From Nitrosomonas marina (GTDB lineage: Bacteria; Pseudomonadota; Gammaproteobacteria; Burkholderiales; Nitrosomonadaceae), in NCBI RefSeq assembly GCF_900110145.1, contig NZ_FOCP01000014.1, forward strand, positions 1 to 64,000: a stretch of 64,000 nucleotides of DNA, in the 5' to 3' direction. A model generated the notes under the pieces. That model was given only the letters and a program-made list of their open reading frames with translations. It ran no database searches and had not been told where the DNA came from. Numbering within the stretch: position 1 is the first letter of the stretch; each line of letters starts with the position of its first letter. Of the stretch, positions 17,538 to 28,337 are shown in pieces. A program made the position numbers and the translations under genes.

Positions 17538-18095
17538 TTATGGCTGAATCGAATTTTTTCCCTTTTTGGTGTTCAGTGTTTCAATGACCTGGTCAGTGAT
17601 GTCGATGCGCTGACTGCGGTACACGGAATCCTGCAGCTGCAGAATCAGATCGTAATTTTCTTTTTCGGCTATGTAATGAATTGCTTTGTCGGTCAACTCC
17701 AGAATGGCGCCATACTCTTCATTTTGACGTACAGTCAAATCCTCGCGCATCTGGCGCTGCGCTCGCTGGTAATTGCGGCTCAGGTTCGCCAGTTCTCGTT
17801 CCAGTTCCCGCCTGTCGGTTTCATTCAAGTTGGCGCTTTTTTTTTCCAGCTTCTCCTGCAGTGTTTTGGCTTGCTGTGCCATCTCCTTGATTTCAACATC
17901 GCGCGGTATGAATTCCTGGTCTATTCTTTGTTGAGCATTCAATGCCGGAATGGACTCACGTAGAATCTTTTCCGTATTCACAACGCCTATTTTAATACTT
18001 TCGGCATAATTTAACGGGCTAAACAGCAGCAGAATACCTGCTGCTGACAGAATAAAAAGGCTGCGAAGTTTCCACCACAGGTATTTAATATTCAA
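17538..18095 (-). CDS. skp: periplasmic chaperone Skp (OmpH)
   Basis: 185 aa. A signal peptide ends near LNYAE, then the Skp core starts IKIGVVNTEKILRESIPA. A long coiled coil (about residues 60-130, KEMAQQAKTLQEKLEKK onward) forms the tentacle arms, closed by YDLILQLQDSVYRS. It holds unfolded outer-membrane proteins and delivers them to BamA, encoded immediately upstream (29-bp gap). Confidence 0.93.
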   Translation of the reverse strand: MNIKYLWWKLRSLFILSAAGILLLFSPLNYAESIKIGVVNTEKILRESIPALNAQQRIDQEFIPRDVEIKEMAQQAKTLQEKLEKKSANLNETDRRELERELANLSRNYQRAQRQMREDLTVRQNEEYGAILELTDKAIHYIAEKENYDLILQLQDSVYRSQRIDITDQVIETLNTKKGKNSIQP

Positions 18096-18124
18096 TAGAA
18101 TCTCCTGAACGGTACGAACTCAGC

Positions 18125-20455
18125 CTAAAATTGTTGCCCGAACAGAAACTGGAACATCTGCAAGTTATCCTCGGGTTTGTCATTGAGTGGTTTGGCGAGA
18201 CTGACCTTCAAGGGCCCCATCGGCGATACCCAGGTTACTGAAATTCCAGCAGAAAAACGTAACAAATCGGGCAGGCCCTGATCTACCGAGAATCCATCCA
18301 GCATTACGGTTTTACGCTTGAAACTATCAAATACAGCGCCGCCATCGATAAAAGCACCCAGACGGACAGACCGGTCGTCTTTCATAAATGGCATGGGAAA
18401 CAATAGCTCCAGATTGGCAACTACGCGTTTGCTGGCACCGAGTGCGAATGTTCGGTCAGAACCCGGAACCGGTTCTCTCGGGCCCAGTGAATTCAGATCG
18501 TATCCGCGCACGGAATTGTTACCGCCTGCGAAAAAGTTTTTAAAGAAAGGTAGCGGTTTGTCTGCGTAACCGTCACCGATACCAAATTCGGTATTTAAAA
18601 ATAACGTAAATGTTTTGGTCAATGGGAAGTAGGTTTTCTGATTGTAGCTGACCTTGTAGTAATTCAGATCGACCCCCGGAATACTGACTTCACCGAATAA
18701 ACGGTGTGTTGTGCCCGATGTCGGATAAATCGCACTGTCACGCCGGTCGCGCGCCCAGCTAACGGTAAACGGCAGATTGTTTGTAGTCGAGCCAAACTCA
18801 TCGACAAATCTGACTGTTCTCGGAAGGCTGTTTTCGAAAACACCGATCTTGGTCTGTTCAGCACCTGCACCGAATGAAATGATATCATTCTCAGCGATGG
18901 GCAGGCCGAATCTCAGGATAGCACCTGATGTCGTTGTTCTAAAAGCATTTACCCTTGATAAGCGCGATGTATTGAGGTCTCGTCTGAATATATCAAAACC
19001 CAGACTGATGCCATCGACGGTAAAGTAAGGATTGTTAAACGAAATAGCAAACACGCGGTTAATACGGCCGGTATTTACCTGAAAACTGAAATGATTCCCG
19101 GTGCCAAATATGTTGTTTTGCGAAACAGATCCATTCAGAATCAGTCCCTCGCGGTCTGAAAAGCCCGCGCCAAACATGATTGCACCGGTCGGTCTCTCCT
19201 CAACGTGGACATTGACATCGACCTGGTCGGGGGCATCCGGAACGGGCGGTGTCTCCACATTGACGCTATTGAAAAACAACAGTCGGTCAACGCGCTGCCT
19301 GGACAGGTTGATTTTCGAAGTGGAGTGCCAACCACCTTCCATCTGGCGGAATTCACGTCGTATTACTTCATCTTTGGTGCGATCATTACCGGTAATATTG
19401 ATTCGGCGTATATAAACCCGTCGTCCCGGATCGACAAAAAACGTGAAAGCCGCTTGTCTGTTTTCATGATCCAGTTCGGGTGCTGCGTTTACATTTGCAA
19501 AAGCATAGCCGTCATCGCCGAGACGATCGGAAATCAGCTTCACCGATTCGGTCAACTTCTCGCGTGCAAACACGTCGCCAGGCTGCAACAGTATAAATTC
19601 CTTCAGTTCTTCTTCAGGCACAATCAGATCACCTGCCAGCTTGATATCAGAAACGGTATACTGTTCACCTTCGGTAATGTTGACGGTGATATAAATATCC
19701 TTCATATCCGGCGTAATCGAAACCTGGGTGGAATCGATATTGAATTCCAGGTAACCACGGTCAAGATAATACGAACGCAATGTTTCCAGGTCTGCGGACA
19801 GCTTTTGCTTGGAATACTGATCGTTTTTGGTAAACCAGGTGAGCAGATTGGGTGTAGTCAAGACAAACAGGCCGCGCAATGCCTTGTCATTAAACGCTTC
19901 GTTGCCGACAAAATTAATTAATTTGATACGGGCCGTGCGTCCTTCGTCAATGTCGAAATTAATAGCGATGCGATTACGATCCAGCGGTGTCGTCGTGGTG
20001 GTGATTTTAACGGCATATTTTCCGGTGCTGAGATATTGCCGCTTTAGTTCCTGTTCGGCGCGGTCCAGTAAAGAGCGGCTGAAAATACGCGATTCGGACA
20101 GTCCGGCCTGTTTAAGCCCTTCCTTGAGTTTGTCCTTTTCAAATGCCTTGGCGCCATTGATGTTAATCTGCGCTATCGCTGGACGTTCCTCGACCTGAAC
20201 AATCAGCACACCCCCTTCAGTTTTTAACTGTACATCCTTGAAGAATCCCGTTGCATATAAGGCTTTGACTGCTTCGGTAGCTTTGGCTTCATCAATGATA
20301 TCACCAACCTTGACAGGCAAATAGCTGAAAACGGTTCCGGCTTCGGTGCGTTGAATACCTTCAACCCGGATATCCTGAACAACAAACGGCTCGCCGGCCC
20401 ATACTGATACAGCGCATAACAAGCTGAGAAGCGCGACAAGATACCTGTAGTTCAT
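18125..20455 (-). CDS. bamA: outer-membrane protein assembly factor BamA
   Basis: 776 aa. A signal peptide (cleavage near VWAG-EP) is followed by five POTRA domains starting [20 protein letters not shown], then a 16-strand beta-barrel. Barrel hallmarks include [15 protein letters not shown] and the C-terminal aromatic end FLFGQQF. It folds and inserts outer-membrane beta-barrels such as the porin at 46630. Start and upstream rseP stop are 3 bp apart. Confidence 0.97.
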   Translation of the reverse strand: MNYRYLVALLSLLCAVSVWAGEPFVVQDIRVEGIQRTEAGTVFSYLPVKVGDIIDEAKATEAVKALYATGFFKDVQLKTEGGVLIVQVEERPAIAQININGAKAFEKDKLKEGLKQAGLSESRIFSRSLLDRAEQELKRQYLSTGKYAVKITTTTTPLDRNRIAINFDIDEGRTARIKLINFVGNEAFNDKALRGLFVLTTPNLLTWFTKNDQYSKQKLSADLETLRSYYLDRGYLEFNIDSTQVSITPDMKDIYITVNITEGEQYTVSDIKLAGDLIVPEEELKEFILLQPGDVFAREKLTESVKLISDRLGDDGYAFANVNAAPELDHENRQAAFTFFVDPGRRVYIRRINITGNDRTKDEVIRREFRQMEGGWHSTSKINLSRQRVDRLLFFNSVNVETPPVPDAPDQVDVNVHVEERPTGAIMFGAGFSDREGLILNGSVSQNNIFGTGNHFSFQVNTGRINRVFAISFNNPYFTVDGISLGFDIFRRDLNTSRLSRVNAFRTTTSGAILRFGLPIAENDIISFGAGAEQTKIGVFENSLPRTVRFVDEFGSTTNNLPFTVSWARDRRDSAIYPTSGTTHRLFGEVSIPGVDLNYYKVSYNQKTYFPLTKTFTLFLNTEFGIGDGYADKPLPFFKNFFAGGNNSVRGYDLNSLGPREPVPGSDRTFALGASKRVVANLELLFPMPFMKDDRSVRLGAFIDGGAVFDSFKRKTVMLDGFSVDQGLPDLLRFSAGISVTWVSPMGPLKVSLAKPLNDKPEDNLQMFQFLFGQQF

Positions 20456-20458
20456 TAT

Positions 20459-21826
20459 CTAACCAGTAACCAGTCGGTGTATATCGTTATATATTGCAAA
20501 CGTCATCAGGGTAAACAACATTAAAAGGCCTACTTTCTGACCAATAATCATGGTCTTCTCCGAGACTGGTGAACCTTTGATTATTTCAATGACATAATAC
20601 ATCAGGTGTCCGCCATCCAGAATCGGGATTGGCAACAGATTTAATACGCCAAGGCTGACGCTGATCAATGCCAGAAATGCAAGATACGAAGCCAGTCCCA
20701 TCTGCGCGGACTGGCCAGCGTAGTCCGCAATGGAAATCGGCCCACTCACATTTTTCCAGGAAACGTCGCCGGTAATCATTTTAGAGAGCATGCTCAACGT
20801 AAGCACCGTAGTTTCCCAGGTTTTGTTCATTGCGATGATGACCGCCTCGCCAGCTGGATAGGTAACCATAACACGCATTTCATCAAACAGCGATTGGTCT
20901 ATTTCCGGCATTATGCCGATGCGGCCAACCGTTTTTCCGTTATCGACAACCGAGTCGGGCGTAACGGTCAAAGTGATGACCTGATCGTCACGTAATATAT
21001 CAAGTATCAGCGGCTGCTCCGGACTCTGCTGTACTTCGGGTACAAATTCAATCCAGCTATAAACATCCCGGTCATTGACGGCCAGGATTTCATCGCCTGC
21101 ACGTATTCCGGCGCGTTCACCCGCACCATCAGCCATGACTGTTGCAATCACCGGCTTGATTTCAGGCTGAAAGAGATTGAAACCAATAATACCCAGTACG
21201 TTGCCCTCCAGGTCGTCAGGATGAATACCGCTTAAATCGAGTTGGCGTCGATTGATACCACCGTTCTGATTTACTGTTTCGATGGGTACCGCACTTGACC
21301 GCCCCACTGCGAAGCGCAGCAATGTCCAGCGCGCGTCCTGCCAGCTTTCTACCGGTTCGTTCCCAATACGGACGATGGTTTCACCTTGCTCGAAATTTGC
21401 CCTGGCTACTGGCGTGTCGGGCACGACCGGTCCAAGCACGGGTTTTATACCTTCGACACCCAAAACAAACATGAACCAGTACATAACGATTGCCAGTAAA
21501 AAATTGGCCAAGGGTCCGGCGGCCACAATGGCAAAACGGCGTCCGACGGGTTGGCGGTTAAAGGCGCGCGGTAAATCTTCTTTTTCGACCTTGCCTTCAT
21601 TCTCATCCAGCATTTTGACATAGCCACCCAGTGGAATGGCCGCGACAACCCATTCGGTCTGATCTCTGCCTATGCGTTTTCGAAACACGGGCTGACCAAA
21701 ACCGACAGAGAATCGTAGTACCTTAACGCCATTCCAACGTGCAACGAGGTAGTGACCGAATTCGTGGAAAGTAATCAGAATGCCCAGGGCTACGACAAAA
21801 GAAATGATTGTGAAAAATATTGACAT
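20459..21826 (-). CDS. rseP: site-2 zinc protease RseP
   Basis: 455 aa. The zinc motif HEFGH is in TM1 (TFHEFGHYLVARWNGVKVL), the third ligand lies in the C-terminal NLLPIPILDGGHLMYY, and two periplasmic PDZ domains lie between (about residues 115-300). It cleaves the anti-sigma factor RseA within the membrane to release sigma-E. Its pairing with bamA and skp fits envelope stress control. Confidence 0.96.
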   Translation of the reverse strand: MSIFFTIISFVVALGILITFHEFGHYLVARWNGVKVLRFSVGFGQPVFRKRIGRDQTEWVVAAIPLGGYVKMLDENEGKVEKEDLPRAFNRQPVGRRFAIVAAGPLANFLLAIVMYWFMFVLGVEGIKPVLGPVVPDTPVARANFEQGETIVRIGNEPVESWQDARWTLLRFAVGRSSAVPIETVNQNGGINRRQLDLSGIHPDDLEGNVLGIIGFNLFQPEIKPVIATVMADGAGERAGIRAGDEILAVNDRDVYSWIEFVPEVQQSPEQPLILDILRDDQVITLTVTPDSVVDNGKTVGRIGIMPEIDQSLFDEMRVMVTYPAGEAVIIAMNKTWETTVLTLSMLSKMITGDVSWKNVSGPISIADYAGQSAQMGLASYLAFLALISVSLGVLNLLPIPILDGGHLMYYVIEIIKGSPVSEKTMIIGQKVGLLMLFTLMTFAIYNDIHRLVTG

Positions 21827-22003
21827 GTCAGCTCAGAATGTGAAATCGCTATTGAGATTCGTTGAATAAATCGGGTGTGAGCCAGAGCATTTTGTTATCG
21901 TTATCCCGAGGCCGCTTGATATGATATGTATATTCTTGATCCATGGGTCGCCAGTTAGAAACCGCACTATATTATCATTAGAAAAATCAACACAACATGA
22001 AAT

Positions 22004-23200
22004 TTAAGCAATCTGCCTGATGGTGCCCAGCCAATCCCGGGCGGCATCACGTGCATTACTGTCAACCTCGAGAACATCACCGAGCGAATGCATTGCTTTT
22101 TTCTCAAAAGTATCCATGACATGCTCAATCATGGCGGGAATTGCAGTGAAAGGCATCTTTTCATCGAGAAATGACTCGACTGCGATTTCATTGGCAGCGT
22201 TGAGAATTGCAGGCATGTTATCACCCATCTCCAGCGCTCTGTACGCCAGCTTCAGACAGGGGAAGCGCTTAAAATCCGGTTTCTCAAAACCCAGCTGAGC
22301 GACTTCAAACATATCTAACGGGGATACGCCGCTTTCAATTCTTCTTGGATAACCCATGGCATGCGCAATGGGTGTGCGCATATCCGGATTTCCAAGTTGT
22401 GCCAGAACTGAGCCGTCAATATATTCAACCATAGAGTGAATCACACTTTGCGGATGAATGACGACCTGTATGTGTTCGGGTGCTGCATTGAACAGCCAAT
22501 GCGCCTCGATAACCTCAAGCCCCTTGTTCATCATCGTCGCTGAATCGACAGAAATTTTGCGCCCCATGTCCCAGTTTGGGTGAGCACATGCCTGTGCAGG
22601 TGTTACATTTGTCATTGAATCCAGCGGCGCGTTCCGGAAAGGTCCTCCCGAGGCGGTCAATAATATGCGACGAATGCCTTTGCCAGGAAGATCTCCGCCA
22701 AAATCATGGGGAAGTGACTGATGGATTGCATTGTGCTCGCTGTCTATCGGCAGCAGTGTCGCGCCGTGCTGCTTGACTATATCCATGAAGATACGTCCTG
22801 CCATGACCAGCGTTTCTTTATTTGCCAGCAATACCAGTTTTCCGGCCTGTGCTGCAGCAAATGTCGGACGTATACCGGCTGCACCGACAATAGCCGCCAT
22901 AACCACATCCACGTCGGGCAGCGAGGCAACTTTCTCCAGCGACTCAACGCCTGATAATACTGTTGTATCAAGACTGCTTTGGTCAATTGCCTGTTTGAGG
23001 TGTTCAGCCTGAGCAGTATCCAGCATTACAGCATAACGTGGCCGGAATTGTTTGCACTGGGCTAGCATTTTATCAATATTGTTATTTGCTGTTAGCGCTG
23101 TGATCCTGAACAGATCGGGATGGCGGTTAACAACATCAAGTGTGCTTTCACCGATACTGCCTGTTGATCCCAGAATCGTCAAATGGCGTAATGTATTCAT
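22004..23200 (-). CDS. dxr: 1-deoxy-D-xylulose 5-phosphate reductoisomerase
   Basis: 398 aa. It has the N-terminal NADPH site LGSTGSIGESTLDVV, the active-site stretch LLPIDSEHNAIHQ, and LTASGGPF and MGRKISVDSATMMNKGLE. It makes 2-C-methyl-D-erythritol 4-phosphate in the non-mevalonate isoprenoid pathway, which supplies UppS downstream in this operon. It overlaps cdsA by 4 bp. Confidence 0.97.
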   Translation of the reverse strand: MNTLRHLTILGSTGSIGESTLDVVNRHPDLFRITALTANNNIDKMLAQCKQFRPRYAVMLDTAQAEHLKQAIDQSSLDTTVLSGVESLEKVASLPDVDVVMAAIVGAAGIRPTFAAAQAGKLVLLANKETLVMAGRIFMDIVKQHGATLLPIDSEHNAIHQSLPHDFGGDLPGKGIRRILLTASGGPFRNAPLDSMTNVTPAQACAHPNWDMGRKISVDSATMMNKGLEVIEAHWLFNAAPEHIQVVIHPQSVIHSMVEYIDGSVLAQLGNPDMRTPIAHAMGYPRRIESGVSPLDMFEVAQLGFEKPDFKRFPCLKLAYRALEMGDNMPAILNAANEIAVESFLDEKMPFTAIPAMIEHVMDTFEKKAMHSLGDVLEVDSNARDAARDWLGTIRQIA

Positions 23201-24021
23201 AGTAGAGAAGAATTAAAAACCAGTAGTGCCAGTATAGCGAAGGGTAAAGTGGATGTTAATGCATCGATACGGTCCAGAATACCACCATGTCCCGGAAGAA
23301 TTCTACCGCTGTCCTTGAGCCCTGCCTGACGTTTGATCAGTGATTCAAACAAATCGCCGATAATGCCAAGAATGGCGAGTACCAGAAGCAGTGGTACCAG
23401 TGACTGAAGATACGCTCCATCTGCAAAAAAATATACCCAAATGAGTCCGTAGAGCAATACGGCAAAGATGGCACCGGCCACTCCTTCCCAGGTTTTCCCT
23501 GGGCTGATGTGATAGGCAAGCTTATGTTGACCGAATGCGCGGCCAGTAAAATAGGCTGCCGTGTCAGAAACCCATATGGTTCCCATCAACCCCAGCAGCA
23601 GCATCGGGTTGATGGCGCGTAACTGATACAGTGCGAGTGCTGTCGGCAGCAGTACCAGCCATCCGATTCCCATCATCACCAGAGTGTGATGCATAACAGT
23701 CGAAGTTTTCAGCATCAGCGGCACGCAGCCTATCCAGAACAGCGTTGACAATACATAAATCCAGACTGCAGTATAGGCATAGGGAGTGCTTTGAACCGCT
23801 TCGCTTAACAAAAACAGTAATTCGCCGCCCAGTAATGTTGTCAAGATCATGAAAATAACCGTATTTCTGACCGAGAAGCGTGCCAAATGACACCACTCAC
23901 GTGCACCGATGACTGTGATGACAAGTAATAAGGTGGCCCAGAAAATATCCTGTAAATAGAATAATGCAGATAAAAACAGCGGTAAAGCGATGAGTACAGT
24001 GAGGATGCGGGCTTTCAGCAT
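23197..24021 (-). CDS. cdsA: phosphatidate cytidylyltransferase CdsA
   Basis: 274 aa integral-membrane enzyme with about eight TM helices. The family signature near the C-terminus is SLIKRQAGLKDSGRILPGHG followed by GILDRIDAL (acidic metal site). It makes CDP-diacylglycerol for phospholipid synthesis. It overlaps dxr by 4 bp. Confidence 0.96.
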   Translation of the reverse strand: MLKARILTVLIALPLFLSALFYLQDIFWATLLLVITVIGAREWCHLARFSVRNTVIFMILTTLLGGELLFLLSEAVQSTPYAYTAVWIYVLSTLFWIGCVPLMLKTSTVMHHTLVMMGIGWLVLLPTALALYQLRAINPMLLLGLMGTIWVSDTAAYFTGRAFGQHKLAYHISPGKTWEGVAGAIFAVLLYGLIWVYFFADGAYLQSLVPLLLVLAILGIIGDLFESLIKRQAGLKDSGRILPGHGGILDRIDALTSTLPFAILALLVFNSSLL

Positions 24022-24122
24022 GATTTTCTCAGTACTGCAGGAACGCGTTCTGATGACAATTGATAAAATTATTCATAACTATTATCTAACTTGTCTAGGA
24101 TTAAATTACCAGAATGGCCAGT

Positions 24123-24872
24123 TCATTGTTGAATCTGTTCGCTGGTCTGTCCAAAACGCCGTTCCCGCTGTTGATAAGATTGTATTGCCATATTGAATTC
24201 ATTTTCATCGAAATCCGGCCAAAGCGTATCGGTAAAGTATAATTCCGTATAGGCAAGCTGCCAAAGCAAAAAATTACTGATGCGGCATTCTCCACCGGTA
24301 CGTATAAACAAGTCGGGTTCGGGTGCGTAATACATGGAAAGGTACTGCGCAAGTTTTTCTTCATCAAATTGAATCGGCAGTTCAGATGAATTTTCCATCA
24401 TTTGCTGTATGGCCTGCATGATATCCCAGCGTCCGCCATAGTTTGCGGCAATCGTCAGTGTAAGCTTGGAATTTTTTGCGGTTAATTGTTCACCTTTTTT
24501 AATGAACTGAATAATCCGGGATTCGAATCTGGAAATATCACCGATCACTTTGAAGCGTATTCCATTTTCATGCAGTTTGGATATTTCCTGTTCCAGAGCA
24601 CCGGCAAAGAGCTGCATCAAGAATGAAACTTCATCTGCCGGGCGCCGCCAGTTCTCGCTGCTGAATGCAAAAAGTGTCAGGTATTCGACACCGTGATCAG
24701 AACAGGATTTGATGACATTGCGGACTGTTTCGACGCCTTGCTTATGCCCAGCCATCCGTGGCAAATAACGCTTTCTTGCCCAGCGACCATTTCCATCCAT
24801 AATAATGGCTATATGCTTCGGTTTCAGTCCGGTTTCAGGTATTTCTCGCGTGGAGCTTGTACCTTGAGACAT
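24123..24872 (-). CDS. uppS: undecaprenyl diphosphate synthase
   Basis: 249 aa cis-prenyltransferase. It has the catalytic start [15 protein letters not shown] (Asp of DGNGRWA), [24 protein letters not shown] and the C-terminal [23 protein letters not shown]. It makes the C55 lipid carrier for cell-wall polymers. It lies 1 bp after the frr stop. Confidence 0.97.
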   Translation of the reverse strand: MSQGTSSTREIPETGLKPKHIAIIMDGNGRWARKRYLPRMAGHKQGVETVRNVIKSCSDHGVEYLTLFAFSSENWRRPADEVSFLMQLFAGALEQEISKLHENGIRFKVIGDISRFESRIIQFIKKGEQLTAKNSKLTLTIAANYGGRWDIMQAIQQMMENSSELPIQFDEEKLAQYLSMYYAPEPDLFIRTGGECRISNFLLWQLAYTELYFTDTLWPDFDENEFNMAIQSYQQRERRFGQTSEQIQQ

Positions 24873-24873
24873 A

Positions 24874-25437
24874 TCAAATGGCCATTAATTCCGCTTCTTT
24901 TGTTTGCAGAACTTTTTCGATTTCGGCAATATAATGATCCGTTAATTTTTGTATTTCATCCTGCCCCCGGCGTTCGTCATCTTCTGTTATCTCCTTGGAT
25001 TTCAGTAGCTCTTTTAAATGAGAGTTGGCATCCCGGCGTATATTACGCATGGCAACACGGACATTTTCCGCTTCCTGCTTGACGACTTTTGTCAGTTCTT
25101 TTCGACGTTCCTCGGTTAACGGGGGCATTGGGACACGTATGGTTTCACCAACCGACATGGGATTTAGTCCGAGATCTGATTCACGTATGGCTTTTTCAAC
25201 TGCACTAGCCATTTTTTTCTCCCATGGCGTAACACCAATGGTACGTGCATCAATCAAATTGACATTGGCCACCTGATTAATGGGAGTGGGCGCACCATAG
25301 TAATCGACCATTACATGATCGAGCAGACCGGTATGTGCACGTCCGCTCCTGACTTTACTCAAATCGACTTTCAGGGCCTCAAGGCTTTTCTGCATTTTCT
25401 GTTCAGCAGTTTTCTTTACATCAGCGATCATAATCAT
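24874..25437 (-). CDS. frr: ribosome recycling factor
   Basis: 187 aa (start may be the second in-frame ATG, two codons in). Typical features are [44 protein letters not shown] and [16 protein letters not shown]. It splits post-termination ribosomes together with EF-G. Confidence 0.97.
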   Translation of the reverse strand: MIMIADVKKTAEQKMQKSLEALKVDLSKVRSGRAHTGLLDHVMVDYYGAPTPINQVANVNLIDARTIGVTPWEKKMASAVEKAIRESDLGLNPMSVGETIRVPMPPLTEERRKELTKVVKQEAENVRVAMRNIRRDANSHLKELLKSKEITEDDERRGQDEIQKLTDHYIAEIEKVLQTKEAELMAI

Positions 25438-25499
25438 TTTTCCATAAGCTGCGCACCTGCAGTAATTGATAACGAATGAATATTACAGCCGGAGCCGGG

Positions 25500-26213
25500 T
25501 TAAATCATGACAAAGGTCCCTTCATCTTCTCCGATAATAATGCGCCTGAGCGCTCCTGGCTTGAAAATACTGAATACATTGAGGGGTAATTTCTGATCTC
25601 TGCATAATGTCAGGGCAGTTGCATCCATTACCTGAAGGTTTTTTGCAATTGCATCGTCAAAAGAAATCTTCTGAAAACGCGTTGCCTGCGGATCTATATT
25701 AGGATCACTGGAATAGATGCCATCGACTTTGGTCGCTTTGAGCATAATGTCGACATTCATTTCCATACCACGCAGGGCTGCAGCTGTGTCAGTCGTGAAG
25801 AAAGGGTTTCCCGTTCCGGCGGCAAAAATAACTACCCAGCCTTCAGACAAATAACGTATCGCTTTACCGCGGATATATGGTTCAACAACCTGATCAATAC
25901 GTAAAGCAGATTGTATTCGAGGAACAAGGCCTGCCTGTTTCATTGCGTCCTGCAGTGCAAGCGCATTCATAACGGTTGCCAGCATTCCCATGTAATCGGC
26001 TGTTACACGATCCAGTCCATCATTGGCTGTCTTCATACCTCGGAAAATATTACCGCCACCGACAACAATGGCAATTTCGACACCCAGCGCATTGATTTCT
26101 GCAATCTCCGAAACAATACGCCCGATTACAGCTTGATTAATACCATAGCTATCATCACCCATAAGCGCTTCTCCCGATAGCTTGAGAAGAATGCGCCGAT
26201 ATTGAGTAGACAT
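25500..26213 (-). CDS. pyrH: uridylate kinase
   Basis: 237 aa amino-acid-kinase fold. It has [14 protein letters not shown] at the start, [11 protein letters not shown], the UMP-binding part [16 protein letters not shown], and [14 protein letters not shown]. It phosphorylates UMP to UDP. The order tsf-pyrH-frr is conserved across bacteria. Confidence 0.97.
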   Translation of the reverse strand: MSTQYRRILLKLSGEALMGDDSYGINQAVIGRIVSEIAEINALGVEIAIVVGGGNIFRGMKTANDGLDRVTADYMGMLATVMNALALQDAMKQAGLVPRIQSALRIDQVVEPYIRGKAIRYLSEGWVVIFAAGTGNPFFTTDTAAALRGMEMNVDIMLKATKVDGIYSSDPNIDPQATRFQKISFDDAIAKNLQVMDATALTLCRDQKLPLNVFSIFKPGALRRIIIGEDEGTFVMI

Positions 26214-26252
26214 GAGCGTGCTGTTAGAAAAATAATGCAGTAGCCATTACGC

Positions 26253-27137
26253 TTATCTTGCCTGACCCATTTGCGCTTTTACTTCTTCCGCAAAATTCTC
26301 GGTTTTCTTTTCGATACCTTCGCCTACTACAAACAATGTAAACGCGTTGACTGTTGCGGATTTTTTTGCAAGCAGTTTTTCAACAGTCTGTTCCGGGTCC
26401 TTGACAAAAGGCTGTCCCAGCAAAGTAATCTCAGCCAGATATTTCGCAATACGTCCATCGACCATTTTCTCAATAATATTGTCCGGCTTTCCACTTTCTG
26501 CAGCCTGTGCCGCAAAAATCTGACGTTCGTGTGCGAGCACCTCCGGAGAAACCTGGTCTTTGGAAACGCACATGGGTTTGCTGGCAGCAATATGCATTGC
26601 AAGGTCTTTACCCAGCGTTTCATCTCCGCCTTGAAAATCGACCATAACGCCAATTTTAGATCCGTGCAAGTAGGACGCCAGACGGCCTTCTGTCGTGTGA
26701 AATATACAGCGGCGTATGCTGATATTTTCGCCGAGTTTCATTACTAGTGCTTTACGTGTTGCTTCGACTGTTTCACCTTCAGGCAAAGCTGTTTCACTAA
26801 GAGGCTGAACATCGGTTACTTTTTTATCGGTGACTAACTTGGCCAGATCATTGGCAAATTTAATAAAATCTTCGTTTTTGGCAACAAAATCCGTTTCGCA
26901 ATTGACTTCAACCAGCGCTCCCGATTGATTGTCGGCTGCAATAAAAATACTTACTACACCTTCTGCCGCAACGCGTCCTGCGGCTTTATTCGCCTTGGCG
27001 CCGCTCTTGATTCTGAGCAGATCTTCTGCCGCCTTCATGTCACCGTTTGTTTCAGTTAGAGCCTTTTTGCATTCCATCATGCCAAGCCCTGTTAGTTCGC
27101 GTAATTCCTTTACCATGCTTGCGGAAATCGCTGACAT
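26253..27137 (-). CDS. tsf: elongation factor Ts
   Basis: 294 aa. The N-terminal UBA-like domain reads [19 protein letters not shown], followed by [16 protein letters not shown] and the dimer/core domains, ending with a KAQMGQAR tail. It exchanges GDP for GTP on EF-Tu. Usually co-transcribed with rpsB; here a 189-bp spacer separates them, with a small AACGG/CCGTT hairpin near the rpsB end. Confidence 0.97.
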   Translation of the reverse strand: MSAISASMVKELRELTGLGMMECKKALTETNGDMKAAEDLLRIKSGAKANKAAGRVAAEGVVSIFIAADNQSGALVEVNCETDFVAKNEDFIKFANDLAKLVTDKKVTDVQPLSETALPEGETVEATRKALVMKLGENISIRRCIFHTTEGRLASYLHGSKIGVMVDFQGGDETLGKDLAMHIAASKPMCVSKDQVSPEVLAHERQIFAAQAAESGKPDNIIEKMVDGRIAKYLAEITLLGQPFVKDPEQTVEKLLAKKSATVNAFTLFVVGEGIEKKTENFAEEVKAQMGQAR

Positions 27138-27326
27138 ATTATTTACTCCAGATACAATTTATTTTAAGTATAACTATTTATTACAAATGGGCGTTTTTGA
27201 TTGTTGGATCTCCTTCATGCAAGCCTTCACATGCGGACAAAACACGTGCAGGCAGAATGGAGCGACAGTCTTTGCTCATTATAATAATAAAATCAATTAA
27301 TTAATGAGAATAACGGCTTGACCGTT

Positions 27327-28052
27327 TTACTCAAACGATTCCGCGGCGCTCATTTCTACGATTTCCTGAATTGCCTGATTGCGGCCTTCAAGAATCGCAT
27401 CTGCCATGCCGCGCGCATATAAACGTATCGCCCGACTGGAATCATCATTGCCCGGAATAATGTAATGCAGGCCTTCGGGATTATGATTCGTATCAACTAC
27501 ACCCACGACCGGTATATCCAGTTTTCTTGCTTCAGTAACCGCACCCTTTTGATAACCGACATCGACAATAAACAGCGCATCCGGCAAACCTTTCATTTCT
27601 TTGATACCACCCAGGCTGGCATTCAATTTATCAAGTTCGCGCTGCATATCCAGTGCTTCTTTCTTGATCATTTTGTCCAGTACGCCTTCCTGCACCATCG
27701 TTTCCATTTCATGCAGACGCTTAATCGATTGCTTGATTGTCTTGAAATTGGTCAGCATACCGCCCAGCCAGCGCTGGTCAACGTATGGAGAGCCGCACCG
27801 GATTGCCTCCTCGCGTATAATGTCGCGGGCCTGGCGCTTGGTTCCGACAAACAGGATCACGCCTTTGTTCGCTGACAGTTGGCGGGCATAATTCATCGAC
27901 TCTTCGTACTTTTCCAAAGTACGTTCCAGATTGATGATATGAATTTTATTTCGATGACCGAAAATGTAAGGAGCCATCTTGGGATTCCAGAAGCGTGTTT
28001 GGTGACCAAAATGAACACCTGCCTCCAGCATTTGACGCATTGTTACTGACAT
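27327..28052 (-). CDS. rpsB: ribosomal protein S2
   Basis: 241 aa from ATG 28052, chosen because AAGGAG lies just upstream and the peptide then starts [20 protein letters not shown] as in all S2 proteins; the frame is open a further 25 codons. Other hallmarks are [32 protein letters not shown] and DTNHNPEG. Translated from a ~185-nt leader, which in the family often binds S2 for autoregulation. Confidence 0.97.
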   Translation of the reverse strand: MSVTMRQMLEAGVHFGHQTRFWNPKMAPYIFGHRNKIHIINLERTLEKYEESMNYARQLSANKGVILFVGTKRQARDIIREEAIRCGSPYVDQRWLGGMLTNFKTIKQSIKRLHEMETMVQEGVLDKMIKKEALDMQRELDKLNASLGGIKEMKGLPDALFIVDVGYQKGAVTEARKLDIPVVGVVDTNHNPEGLHYIIPGNDDSSRAIRLYARGMADAILEGRNQAIQEIVEMSAAESFE

Positions 28053-28243
28053 AATTTCTCCTTTAAGGGTTGAGCCGCCATTCACCAAGTGACTTGACAG
28101 TTTCCAGAACGGGGCTGAAAGCTGCAAAGCACCCTCATTTAATCAATCAGGTGAATGTGTGTAATAAATACTTCCTTGATAGATGCTGACTTAAACTGTT
28201 TTTCAATAAATCCAGAACAATTATAAATCTCCATCACCCGCGC

Positions 28244-28271
28244 ATTATAGCATTTTCAGACCGTCACTCAA
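28244..28271 (-). promoter_or_regulatory. putative sigma-70 promoter of rpsB-tsf
   Basis: On the minus strand TTGAGT (28271-28266), a 16-bp spacer and a perfect TATAAT (28249-28244) are followed by a GC-rich discriminator (GCGCGGG). Such discriminators are typical of stringently controlled ribosomal promoters. Transcription would start near 28237, giving a ~185-nt 5' leader. Confidence 0.65.
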
Positions 28272-28337
28272 GCTGACATAAAAGGAATCTATTGATTTGT
28301 AGGGCAACAGAGTCTATTGCATGTCTAGTGAGTTAAT

